9,967 bases of DNA from Victivallales bacterium (GCA_018648945.1 JABGQJ010000249.1:1-9967), one strand, 5' to 3'. Shown: positions 1 through 8,248, counted from the stretch's first letter. Numbers and translations are program-made. Notes: generated by a model from the letters alone, not told the origin.

Positions 1-66
1 CCTTGGGTTCTGCGCGCGGGAAGGTATCGTAGGGCAGGGGGAGAACCACAACCCAGAAGCGACACC

Positions 67-1065
67 ATGCCTCCGGATCGGAAACGCCTCAAGAAGAAAC
101 TGGACAATCTGCGCTCGCAGCTCGACCGCTTGGGCTATGGGGCGGAAGGGGACAAGCCAGCCAAGGTTGTCTCGGCAGACGAACTGCGCAACACCTTGCG
201 GAAGCGCCCCCCCATGCCGCGTCGGAAGCCACCGATCCGGCAGGTGGAGCCGGGACCTGCGGTGCCTCCCGGACCGCTGGTCATGGGCCGTCTTCCCGCC
301 GCCTCTCCCAGCCGTCCCAAGGCGAGGAAGAAGGAGGCGGCGCACGTGGCTCTTGCGGAGACCGTCGCCGGGAGTGTTGCTGACCGGGACGCTGGCAAGT
401 TCTACCTAGTCACCACCCGCGCTGCCAGCATCGAAGGAGCGGAGGACCTCGGCGAACGCTTCTGCGACCAGATCCACGAGCCGGGCAGTACCCTCCGGCG
501 CGAGTTGGCGCGCCGCTTACCGGAGGTCGGGGAATTCGATCCCGAGCAGATGGTGTTCATGGACATCGAGACGACCGGACTGAGTTGCTCGCCGCTCTTC
601 CTGATCGGGATCATGGTTTGGCACGAGGGGGATTTCGAGGTCCGGCAGTTCCTGGCCCGGCACTACGGCGAGGAGCGCGGGGTGGTGGCTGAGTTCCTGG
701 CCGAGATGGACCGGCGCTCGCTAGTGGTCACCTTCAACGGCAAGAGCTTCGACTATCCCTTCATCCGCACCCGCGCGGCCGTCGGCGGCTTGCCCATGGG
801 CGAGAACCCCGCCCATCTCGATCTTCTGCACGTTGGTCGCAGGTTCTGGCGCGACAAGCTGCCGAACTGCAAGCTACAGACGATCGAGCGTTTCCTCTGC
901 CACCGGGTACGCGAGGGCGACATCCCCGGTGCGGAGATCCCAGAGGCATACCATGCCTACGTGCGCACGGACAATGCCTACCAGATCGTCGATATCCTTG
1001 AGCACAACATGCTGGATCTCGTGACCCTGGCGGACATCATGACGCGCTTCCCCGACGTCGACTGA
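67..1065 (+). CDS. YprB-type ribonuclease H-like (DEDDh) exonuclease
   Basis: Predicted cytoplasmic metal-dependent 3'-5' exonuclease of the RNase_H_2/YprB family; the substrate is not known. Residues 1-100 are basic and proline-rich with no clear fold (KRLKKKLDNL start). The catalytic domain spans about 160-330. It shows Exo I D166-I-E168 in 'FMDIETTG', Exo II 'FNGKSFD' with D229, a 'HLDLLHVGRRFW' segment (250-261), and Exo III 'HNMLDLVTLA' with H313 and D317, so the four acidic residues and the His of a DEDDh nuclease are all present. The segment 'DIPGAEIPEAYHAYVRT' is typical of this family from my knowledge of it. The start is the first ATG, but no strong Shine-Dalgarno precedes it and the frame stays open to the left edge, so a longer N-terminus is possible. 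The gene converges on the next one with an 8-bp gap. The family is confident; the biological role is not. Confidence 0.88.
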   Translation: MPPDRKRLKKKLDNLRSQLDRLGYGAEGDKPAKVVSADELRNTLRKRPPMPRRKPPIRQVEPGPAVPPGPLVMGRLPAASPSRPKARKKEAAHVALAETVAGSVADRDAGKFYLVTTRAASIEGAEDLGERFCDQIHEPGSTLRRELARRLPEVGEFDPEQMVFMDIETTGLSCSPLFLIGIMVWHEGDFEVRQFLARHYGEERGVVAEFLAEMDRRSLVVTFNGKSFDYPFIRTRAAVGGLPMGENPAHLDLLHVGRRFWRDKLPNCKLQTIERFLCHRVREGDIPGAEIPEAYHAYVRTDNAYQIVDILEHNMLDLVTLADIMTRFPDVD

Positions 1066-1073
1066 AGCGTCCG

Positions 1074-4000
1074 TCAGCGCCGGACGGGCTCGGGGAACTG
1101 AAGGGTCTGGGTCTCGGTTGCGTGGACCCAGTAGCCCACGCCGGGGACGAGATCGTCGTCGGCGATCAACTGCGTGTACCGCAACGTCGCCGCGCCCCAG
1201 CGCCAGAATGCGAGGGTGTCGGGGAAATCGCCCGGCGCGCACAAGACGGTGGGGGTAATCAAGTTCCAGCCCTGGTGAAGGCGTACCGTGCCATCGTCAC
1301 GGAGGCCAAGCGTGGCTTCCGCCGTGCCCGCGGCCGCAGCGTGCATCCAGTAGCCGCCCTCGGCCAGCAGCGGACCGGTGGCGGGGCATTCCTCGTAGGC
1401 GCCCTGCACGAAACGTGTCACCGTGTCGCCGCTGAGGATGCAGCCACGGGCGCCGTCGCTCGCGGACTCCTCGGCGGTCATCAAGGTAACCAGCGGGGTC
1501 CCAACCAGATTCCATCCCTCCTGGAACTGCAGGGGGATCTGCTCGGCTGTGCCGGACAGGATCTCGAAGGTGGCATCGGCGTCGAGTTCGACTTGGCCAA
1601 CGGTGGTCATGTCGATTGGGGGACCGTAGGGCGCATCATCGCGAAGCTCCTGCAGAAGGATCATTCGGCCTTCCTCGACTGCTCCGAGACGCCAGGTGAA
1701 GGTCCAGGGGGCGCGTTGTTGGACAGGGAAGACGACCTCGATGAACCAGCGCTCCGTGCCACCGTCATCGAGTCGGATGTCGCAGGTCAGGAAGTCGGCG
1801 TCGCCTTCGCCGGTGGTATTGAAGATGCGCACAATGGGTTGGTCCCCCGCACCACCGCCCGCCTCCTGGTCGAAGCCATCTCCAAGACCGTCTGTAGCGC
1901 CGGGTGACTGGCCGATGAACACAGGGTCCCCATTGCCGTCGGTGAAGGTGACCGTGAACTCACCGGCGACGAATTCCTCGGTCTTGGGGCCGACGGTTCC
2001 GTCGGATCCGGTCACGCCGGTGATGGTCAGGGAGTAGTTGGTGGCCAGGGCTTGTGCGCCGGTGTGGATCAGATACACGCCAGGGCTCTCTTCCTCGATG
2101 CCCAACACGGCAAGCAGGGGATCGAAGGTGTAGGAGATCGGGCTGAGAGGGTCGACCACCGGCCGGTTGAGCCGCACGCGGAAGGTGTCGAGATCGACGC
2201 GCTCGATGGTGAAGGACTGGATGGACTCGAAGCCGAGGGTGGCGGGCAGGCTGTCGAAGCCGTTGACTGCATCCACCCCTGCACCAGCAGGCAGGACAAC
2301 CGCCACCGGGCCCGGAGCCACGGGAGCGACAACCAAGTCGTACTCAAGCCCAGGCGTCAACTCGGTGAAGCCGGTGATTGTGGCGTTTGCCGTCAGCACG
2401 TCGGTCTGCACGAAGCCGGTGACCTGGCGGCTGAAGGTCGCCCGCACGGTGACGGACGCAGCGTCAGACGGGGACACGACATCGCTGCTCAACGCAGCAA
2501 CCGGGAAGCCCGTGAACTGGACCGTCACTTCGTCGCCGATGTAGGTGTCGAGGGTTGTGAAGCCGTCTGAGACAGTGGTGGGGAGCGTGACCACCACCGG
2601 GCCATTGCCAGCGGGGATCACATCGAAGGTGAACCCGGCGCTGAGCAACCCGGCCAGCGGGTCGTCGGGGTCTGCAGTGGAGAGGAAGTTGACGAGCGTG
2701 CCATTCTCGACCTGGATGGCGTCTTGGGTGAAGCCCAGCAGCATGCCGGGGAAGTCGAGCGTGAAAGGGATCGGGGTGACATCGGTGGTGGCTGGTGCCG
2801 TGGTGGCGAGGTCGGCGGTCATCGCGCCGGGGTTGTAGGTGGCACTGCCGCTGCCCCGGGCATTGCCGCTTCCTGCGGCATTCTGGGCGATGAGATCGGG
2901 CACGGATACGCTGACGACCAGAGAACTGCCGAGGAGATCGTCCAGGATGTCCCGGACATCTGGCGGGGCCTCCGCTTCCACCCGCACCCGGTAGACGAGG
3001 CCCTCCGCCACGGCCTCAAAGCCACGGAGCACGCCGTTGCCGAGCTCCACATCTTCCTGGGTGAAGCCGGTGACGGGTTGGCCGAACGTGACCAGGAACG
3101 GGATCTCCTCAACGAGACTGAGTGGCCCGTTCTCCGGAACGACGCTCACCAGCGGGGCATCGTTGTTGAGGACCACATCGCTGGCCGGGTGGAGGTCGCA
3201 GATCATCTCGGCCGTATCGTCGGCGATATCGCGGAAGTCGAAGTAGATGTGGTTGATGGCACCGGGTCGGGCCGTCGCGTCGCCGAGGCCCCGGCCCATC
3301 CAGCCGCTGTGCAGCAGGTCCATGCCGATGATGCCGTCGATGCTGGGGATGATGTCGAGGACGATGACCTCGAACTCCTTCCAGACGAGGTCTGTTCCCT
3401 CGGCCGTGGGGATGCTGATGCCGCCGACGCTCACGATGGGGACGTCCCTGACGCCGCCGACGCCGCTGATCTGCACGGTGCCGCTCGCCTCTTCGATGTC
3501 GATCACCCCGTTGCCGTTGGTGTCCAGCCCAAGGGCCACGGCCAGTCGGTTGTTGATCATGGAGAGTTGCGCACCCGTGTCGAGCAGGAAGTTGCCTGCC
3601 ACGTCGGCCTGCCCTCGTTGGGCGCGCGCATCGATGAAGGGCAGGGGGGCCCAGGTCGGCAGCGGATCCCCAGGGTTCTGTTGTCCGTCCTGCTCGAAGT
3701 GCGTCATGCGGAGAGGAATCGTATAGCGGTGGCCCGTCGGAGCTGGGGGAGCAGGTATGAAGAGGGTCTGCATGAAGTTGCCGAGTTCCGCCGCCTCCCA
3801 GACACTCATGTCGAGATGGACCGTGCGACCGACCATCGCTGGCATGCCGATGATGCCCTCGTAGCCAAGCTCGGCGTCGGCGCTGCACATGAAGCGGACG
3901 CCTTCGAGGGTCAGGGGCACGCCGTCGCTACCCGCGAAGTCCATGTCGTAGGCTTGCGACACGCCGTACATGGTCGTGCCGCTGACACCCGTCTCTGCGT

Positions 4001-4331
4001 ATTGGGCCTCATCGGAGACGAAGCCTTTGGCCTCCATCGGCACGAGGACCGAGACCTCGTTGCGCCCCTTGGCGATCATCAGGCCATTGGCCCCCGTGTC
4101 GAGGACGAAGCTGTTGTAGATGATATCCCCATCGGGATGGTAGATGAACAGCTCGTCCTCGGGGGTTGTCGCTGGATCGTCGGGGGTGTAGACACGGAGC
4201 TGGACTTCGGGTTGGCCCAGCAGAAACGCGCCCGATCCCATGTTCACGTAGGTATCCCCCGCGCGAACGAGAGCAGCGCCGAGGAGGACCAAGTAAGCGA
4301 ACACGAATCCGAGACGAGAGTGTCGATTCAC
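1074..4331 (-). CDS. Secreted double-lobed aspartyl protease with Ig-like and GWNL repeats
   Basis: 1085 residues. Start is GTG, chosen because AGGA lies 7 bases upstream and a signal peptide follows (basic MNRHSR, hydrophobic 8-23, likely cleavage after VRA/AGA). Two retropepsin-like lobes come next: lobe 1 has FVLDTGA (D78) and GIIGM (159-163); lobe 2 has FLLDTGA (D251) and GIIGMD (333-338). The DTG-to-GIIG spacing is 81 and 82 residues. Lobe 2 carries an EF-hand-like loop (270-281, D-x-N-x-N-G-x-I-D-x-x-E). From about 390 to 700 are three related Ig-like repeats with cores VTGFTQEDV, LLGFTQDAI and VTGFVQTDV, then a further beta-rich domain (705-795). The C-terminus holds two GWNL repeats (939 and 1021), each closing with GYW(M/V)HA. 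No PEP-CTERM or LPXTG anchor is seen. I infer an exported, possibly cell-surface endopeptidase that cleaves itself or extracellular protein. Activity is inferred from motifs only; the lobes could instead be used for binding. Confidence 0.85.
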   Translation of the reverse strand: MNRHSRLGFVFAYLVLLGAALVRAGDTYVNMGSGAFLLGQPEVQLRVYTPDDPATTPEDELFIYHPDGDIIYNSFVLDTGANGLMIAKGRNEVSVLVPMEAKGFVSDEAQYAETGVSGTTMYGVSQAYDMDFAGSDGVPLTLEGVRFMCSADAELGYEGIIGMPAMVGRTVHLDMSVWEAAELGNFMQTLFIPAPPAPTGHRYTIPLRMTHFEQDGQQNPGDPLPTWAPLPFIDARAQRGQADVAGNFLLDTGAQLSMINNRLAVALGLDTNGNGVIDIEEASGTVQISGVGGVRDVPIVSVGGISIPTAEGTDLVWKEFEVIVLDIIPSIDGIIGMDLLHSGWMGRGLGDATARPGAINHIYFDFRDIADDTAEMICDLHPASDVVLNNDAPLVSVVPENGPLSLVEEIPFLVTFGQPVTGFTQEDVELGNGVLRGFEAVAEGLVYRVRVEAEAPPDVRDILDDLLGSSLVVSVSVPDLIAQNAAGSGNARGSGSATYNPGAMTADLATTAPATTDVTPIPFTLDFPGMLLGFTQDAIQVENGTLVNFLSTADPDDPLAGLLSAGFTFDVIPAGNGPVVVTLPTTVSDGFTTLDTYIGDEVTVQFTGFPVAALSSDVVSPSDAASVTVRATFSRQVTGFVQTDVLTANATITGFTELTPGLEYDLVVAPVAPGPVAVVLPAGAGVDAVNGFDSLPATLGFESIQSFTIERVDLDTFRVRLNRPVVDPLSPISYTFDPLLAVLGIEEESPGVYLIHTGAQALATNYSLTITGVTGSDGTVGPKTEEFVAGEFTVTFTDGNGDPVFIGQSPGATDGLGDGFDQEAGGGAGDQPIVRIFNTTGEGDADFLTCDIRLDDGGTERWFIEVVFPVQQRAPWTFTWRLGAVEEGRMILLQELRDDAPYGPPIDMTTVGQVELDADATFEILSGTAEQIPLQFQEGWNLVGTPLVTLMTAEESASDGARGCILSGDTVTRFVQGAYEECPATGPLLAEGGYWMHAAAAGTAEATLGLRDDGTVRLHQGWNLITPTVLCAPGDFPDTLAFWRWGAATLRYTQLIADDDLVPGVGYWVHATETQTLQFPEPVRR

Positions 4332-4343
4332 GGCAGTTTCCTG

Positions 4344-4354
4344 GCTAGACTAGC
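4344..4354. repeat. 11-bp palindrome in the leader of the aspartyl protease gene
   Basis: GCTAG-A-CTAGC is a perfect palindrome around a single central base. It sits 13 bases upstream of the GTG start of the large secreted protein and just 5' of its ribosome-binding site. It could be an operator half-site pair or chance. The rest of 4332-4541 holds no gene I can support. Confidence 0.35.
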
Positions 4355-4541
4355 TTCACGCTACATTCGGCGACACATACGCGAACACCTTGTTCAGTCC
4401 CCGCCATGTATCGCTGGCCGCCACAAGGCGTCCCAATCCAACCGGTTCCGCTATAAAATGCACCCAAACTGGGCAACATTCAAGCCCCATGTGCACGGGA
4501 CCACAGCCGGACCCACCCGGGGGGCTCCCCGCCGGTCCCTC

Positions 4542-5762
4542 CTACCTCTCCTTCCCCTTCGCCGGGGCGAGCTGAATGGTGCCCTGCGAAGGTGTCCCAG
4601 CGGCGGCCTGCCAAGTCACGTGCAGCGTGGGGTTACCCGTATGAGAGCCGATGCGGAACGTGTGGGCGCTGCGCGGGCTCTTGGCGGTGAGTGTTTGGGC
4701 GTCAGCCGTGCGGAAGAGCGTCTCCTTGCCGTTCTGCACGCTCAGCGAGAGGATCTGGAGACTTCCCTTGCCCCCCGTGCGCTGGAAGGCCAGCGCATGC
4801 GTCCCCTTGCCCGCAAGGTGGTGGGCAACAGGGATAGTCCACGTGGTCTTCTCCTTTCGGCAATGGCGTCCTTCCCAGCCAAACTCGATACTGGGTGGCC
4901 CGACGAAGCGGAGGGATAGGCGACGGGCACCCTTGCCCATCACCGAGTCGGGGGCGGCGGCATGGGCCTGCATCAGAGTGGCGTGGGCTGCCTCGTTCTT
5001 GCCCCAGCGCCGATAGGTGTTGCCCTTGGCGGCAAGCAACCAGGCCCGTTGCTCCGGGGCAAGCTGGGGATTGGCGAGGCGTTTGTCCAACCAGGCGATG
5101 GCTTCGTCGTACTTCTTGGCGGCGATCAGTTTGCCGGTGTGTCCGAACGTTCCCCGCCCGTCGAAGCTGATCCGGGCGGCCCAGCCGGACGCGTCCTTGG
5201 GGTCGGCCTTGCGCAGCAGGTCAAGGATCTCCTTGCGCATGCCCACGTCTAGATCCCAGGCAAGGAAGAGGAGGCTGGGGCGTCTATCCGCTGAGGCCTT
5301 GGCGGCTTCCGCCAGGAGCCGGTCGCGGGTGAGACGGAGTTCGCGCGCTTCGCGAAGCTCGTCGAGGGTCGCGCGCGGGGCGTAGGGGAAGGTGTCGCCC
5401 GTGAACAGCTTGGTGCGTCGCCCTTCGGGATCGTGCACGGCCAGGACGGGATAGTTGCCGAACTTCGTCTTGAAGCCCTTGTGGCGCGCTGCGAGCGTCT
5501 TCTTCTGCTCTTCGCTGGGATTCTCCAGCACATCCACGGAGAAGCGCACGAACTCATTGTCCAAGGCCGAGGCGAACTTGGGGTTGTTCCAGACGGTGCG
5601 GCGGAAGCGCTCGCCGGGTCGGTTCCAGTCGCTGCCATGGACCAGGACGACGAGCTCCTTGCCCGATTTCTTGGCCAGCTTCAGGGCGGCTTCGTAGGAC
5701 TCCGGCTCGCCGGAGAGTGCGGAGAGAGTGAGGAGGATGAGGCAGAGGGTGCTGCGCTGCAT
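4542..5762 (-). CDS. Secreted thioredoxin-fold protein lacking the CXXC cysteines
   Basis: 406 residues. The start at 5762 (MQRSTLCLILL) is preferred over an in-frame upstream ATG at 5900 because it gives a clear Sec signal peptide (hydrophobic 5-17, cleavage near SALSG/EPES), has GGAGGG 7 bases before it, and overlaps the upstream stop as TAATG. Residues 20-130 resemble a Thioredoxin_7-type domain: helix SYEAALKLAKKSGKEL, strand VVLVHGSDW, then a cis-Pro region GNYPVLAVHDPEG (P105). The active-site position after GSDW reads N47-R-P-G50 rather than CxxC, so disulfide chemistry is unlikely. Residues 212-280 are helical and TPR-like (YDEAIAWLDKRL, AKGNTYRRWGKNEAA). Residues 285-400 are beta-rich and not recognised. 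It is the second gene of a two-gene operon. I infer a periplasmic or secreted scaffold or binding role, perhaps partnering the upstream product. Confidence 0.85.
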   Translation of the reverse strand: MQRSTLCLILLTLSALSGEPESYEAALKLAKKSGKELVVLVHGSDWNRPGERFRRTVWNNPKFASALDNEFVRFSVDVLENPSEEQKKTLAARHKGFKTKFGNYPVLAVHDPEGRRTKLFTGDTFPYAPRATLDELREARELRLTRDRLLAEAAKASADRRPSLLFLAWDLDVGMRKEILDLLRKADPKDASGWAARISFDGRGTFGHTGKLIAAKKYDEAIAWLDKRLANPQLAPEQRAWLLAAKGNTYRRWGKNEAAHATLMQAHAAAPDSVMGKGARRLSLRFVGPPSIEFGWEGRHCRKEKTTWTIPVAHHLAGKGTHALAFQRTGGKGSLQILSLSVQNGKETLFRTADAQTLTAKSPRSAHTFRIGSHTGNPTLHVTWQAAAGTPSQGTIQLAPAKGKER

Positions 5763-8248
5763 TAGCTGACCCTCCGTCCGAAGATGCGGAAGTTGACCAA
5801 GTGCAGACAGGCCTTGCCCTCCTTGCGGGCCCGGATGAAGCGGGCGCGCACTGGTTTCTTGCTCAGGTCCGCGCGCCAGGAGGGATCGGGCTTCTCCCAA
5901 CGGGCCACCTGCTGCCAGGTCTTCCCGTCCTCGGAGACCTCGATCACGAGCGGGATGGCCCGGGCTCGATGGGTGTCCCGGTTGACCACCTCAATGCCCT
6001 GAATCTCACCGAATTGGCGGAGCCGCAGCTCGATCCAGGGATCGGCCTGGTCGTCGGTGTGGTGGAAGCCGGGGCGGTCGCTGGGCAGCAGCCAGTGTTT
6101 CCACGGCCGGTCGTACCGTTTGCTCACGCTGCTGATGCGAACAAAGGCGCCCTTTGACAGCAATTCGCCGGGGAACGCGGGCTTGCTGGCGGGGAGGGGC
6201 TCAAGCGTGCCGTCGATCAAGGCGCCGACAGCCCGGAAGGTGTCTTCGTCTCCAGCCTTCTCAGCGGCCAGGAGGGCCTGGGAGCACATGCCGAGGATGG
6301 CGGCGCGGGCACCCTTGTCTGCGTCGCCATTCAGGGCCCGGGACACGGTGGCGAAGAAGCGTTCGCGCTGCTCGGGCTTCTTGCCGAAACGGCTCAGTCC
6401 CCAGGTCAGTGATGGCCCGAAGTAGACGCTCTTGCCGGCGTGCGCCTTGAGCAGCTCCCCCAGGAAGCGGAAGGCGAGCTCCGTATCCTCGCCCAGATGT
6501 TTGGCTTGCTGGTCCAACGCGGCTTCGACGTTCCATCGGGCAGGCCCCCAGCCATCGAGCTTCTGGTGAAAGGCCAGCAGGACGGGAAGACGGTCGATCG
6601 GTTTCGTGTCCTTCAGCAGGCTGGGATAGGCATGGCGGGAGACCAGCTGCCACGCCTGCTCGGGGTAGCCCTGCAACGCCTTGAGCACTTCGACTTGGTA
6701 GGCCCGGAGGTCCTTGCCGTCGGCTTTGCTGCGGGTCAGGGCCTGTCCCAATTCGTCCCAGGCGGGGTAGTTGAGCGGCTGGGCTCGCACCGCGAGCTTC
6801 AGGGCGAGAAGCGACTCGGCGGCGGCAGACATGGGCTGGACGGTGAGGTGCAGAGCCTTGCCTCCACCAGCCTGGAAGTAGGCGAGGCGGAACGGGTGAC
6901 TGCCCTTGGTCAGAGCCAGTTCCGCATGCTTGGTGACATCCCCATGGAGGCCGTCGTTATCGATCATCATCTTGCCATCGACCCAGAGCCGACTGCCGTC
7001 GTCGGAACCGAGGGCCAGGGCGTAGCGTCCGGCAGTGTTGCAGGCGATCTCACCGGTGTAGAGCAGTCCGTAGCCATCGTTGTGGCCCGGGACGCTCGGG
7101 GAGATACTCGTCGCCTTGCCGGTTTGGGTCGGCTTGAGTTTGGCGAAGTCGGGAAGCGCTTGCCAGTCGCCTTTGTAGACCGTGCGTTTCAAGCTGGTCA
7201 AACGGGCAACGGGCTGATGCAGGCGGGCCTGGAGCCGGTGCATGCTGGCCCGTTGCCAGGCGCGCTCCGCCAGCATCCTGTCGGTGAGCATGAGCATGTT
7301 CCAGCTGGAGCCGTAGAGGTTCACGTGGACGCCCCGCTTCCAGTTCAGGGAGTAGGCGGGAGCCCAAGTACCGGGGGCAGTGCGAATGGCGTAGGCGCAG
7401 TGTCCAGGCTCGCCCATGGTGGTGGCTGGAATGCCGTTGGCCACCGCCGCGCCGGCCCCATAGCCGGAGAGGCGTCCGCAGACGCCGCCGACGAAGCGGG
7501 TCATCTCGGTGAAAGAGTCGAAGGAGCCCTGGAAGGGGAAGTAGTAGGTCCAGCTCTGCACGCTGTCGCCGAATAGGTTGTGCCCGCGGTAGGCGACCTG
7601 CCAACAGGCTCCCCGGTAATCGGCGATGGGCAGTTTGACGTTGTCGCGCAGCCAGCGTTGGGAATCGGCCTCGCCGTGCATGCCCAGACCATGGCCGGCC
7701 AGGAAGCGCTTTTCCCAGGTCGCGAGCCGGTCATACACGGGGTGCAGCAGTTCCTGGCGGGCGCTGTCGCGGTAGAATGTGTAGCGCTGCCAGGCGCGGT
7801 CTTCCTTCCAGTCACGCCGACCGAACTCAAGGGCGACTGCCGTGGCCAGGGATTTGGTGCTACGCTGGCGGGTGCACGTGCGGTCCTTGCGCCAGATGGC
7901 ATGGAGATGCCGCAGGCAACGCTCGGGCGCGGTGACCGGCCCCGAACAGAGAAACATGGCCAGCCACGCCTCGTCGGCCAGCAAGGCCTTCAGGAACGCG
8001 GGACCATCCTTCACCGCCAGGATCTGGTTCAGGGGCTCCGCTCCCAATTGCCGCATGAATTCATGGCGCAGGAGCAGACGCTGGTAGCTCGGCTTCGCGG
8101 CCAGCATGGCCAGCCGAGCGGCTGGACCGCCACTCGTCTTGGTCTCCATTTCCTGCAACGCCTGGCGAGCGGCTGGCAGCCAATCGTCGGCAGGCCCAGC
8201 CAGCACAGGGATCGAGAGGGCGATCAGGACGCAGAGACAACGGCGCAT
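5762..8248 (-). CDS. Secreted transglutaminase-like protein with PA14 and F5/8C domains
   Basis: 828 residues. Start ATG with GGGAG 5 bases upstream and a signal peptide MRRCLCVLIALSIPVLA, likely cut before GPADDW. Residues 130-330 look like a transglutaminase/papain-like core: a WQVAY-RGHNLFGDSVQ region, then GGVCGRLSGYG with C257, NGIPATTMGEPGH with H283, then a W-rich stretch (W295, W303). The third triad residue is not certain. Residues 357-473 form a PA14 domain (GSDDGSRLWVDGKMMIDNDG, typical of the calcium-binding carbohydrate-recognising fold). Residues 475-690 are helical, possibly TPR/HEAT-like. Residues 690-825 match a discoidin/F5-8 type C fold (PWIELRLRQFGEIQGIEVVNR, LVIEVSEDGKTWQQVA, ARFIRARKEG), a carbohydrate-binding module. 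It is first in an operon with the thioredoxin-fold gene. I infer a secreted enzyme or adhesin acting on glycan or glycoprotein. The domain calls are firm for F5/8C and PA14, weaker for the transglutaminase core. Confidence 0.88.
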   Translation of the reverse strand: MRRCLCVLIALSIPVLAGPADDWLPAARQALQEMETKTSGGPAARLAMLAAKPSYQRLLLRHEFMRQLGAEPLNQILAVKDGPAFLKALLADEAWLAMFLCSGPVTAPERCLRHLHAIWRKDRTCTRQRSTKSLATAVALEFGRRDWKEDRAWQRYTFYRDSARQELLHPVYDRLATWEKRFLAGHGLGMHGEADSQRWLRDNVKLPIADYRGACWQVAYRGHNLFGDSVQSWTYYFPFQGSFDSFTEMTRFVGGVCGRLSGYGAGAAVANGIPATTMGEPGHCAYAIRTAPGTWAPAYSLNWKRGVHVNLYGSSWNMLMLTDRMLAERAWQRASMHRLQARLHQPVARLTSLKRTVYKGDWQALPDFAKLKPTQTGKATSISPSVPGHNDGYGLLYTGEIACNTAGRYALALGSDDGSRLWVDGKMMIDNDGLHGDVTKHAELALTKGSHPFRLAYFQAGGGKALHLTVQPMSAAAESLLALKLAVRAQPLNYPAWDELGQALTRSKADGKDLRAYQVEVLKALQGYPEQAWQLVSRHAYPSLLKDTKPIDRLPVLLAFHQKLDGWGPARWNVEAALDQQAKHLGEDTELAFRFLGELLKAHAGKSVYFGPSLTWGLSRFGKKPEQRERFFATVSRALNGDADKGARAAILGMCSQALLAAEKAGDEDTFRAVGALIDGTLEPLPASKPAFPGELLSKGAFVRISSVSKRYDRPWKHWLLPSDRPGFHHTDDQADPWIELRLRQFGEIQGIEVVNRDTHRARAIPLVIEVSEDGKTWQQVARWEKPDPSWRADLSKKPVRARFIRARKEGKACLHLVNFRIFGRRVS
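5770..5775 (-). promoter_or_regulatory. Strong Shine-Dalgarno GGAGGG that fixes the start at 5762
   Basis: GGAGGG lies inside the last codons of the upstream gene, 7 bases before the ATG at 5762. Stop and start share a base as TAATG. Together these support translational coupling and rule against the longer reading frame from 5900. Confidence 0.8.

Noticed and set aside
3..32. Short tail LGSARGKVS ending in TAG, possibly the end of an upstream gene
   Set aside because: Nine residues are too few to support a gene call, and other frames are also open here.
4454..4459. TATAAA/TTTATA as a -10 box for the GTG-started gene
   Set aside because: On the minus strand the nearest -35-like hexamers (TTGAAT, TTGCCC) have poor spacing of 22 and 15 bases, so no convincing promoter results.
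4501..4540. GC-rich sequence after the thioredoxin-fold gene as a terminator
   Set aside because: Only short stems with very small loops can be drawn and there is no T-tract.
2724..4919. 731-codon open frame on the plus strand
   Set aside because: It lies antisense to the aspartyl protease gene and runs into the thioredoxin-fold gene. Its product is rich in His, Asp, Gly and Val with no recognisable domain, as expected from the reverse of GC-rich codons, while the minus-strand frames carry clear motifs.
5763..5900. N-terminal extension of the thioredoxin-fold protein to 5900
   Set aside because: The extra 46 residues overlap the F5/8C domain of the upstream gene and would bury the signal peptide; the start at 5762 has GGAGGG and a TAATG coupling.
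6440..7576. 378-codon plus-strand open frame
   Set aside because: Antisense to the PA14 and core domains of the 828-residue protein; no start signal, no domain, shadow of codon bias.
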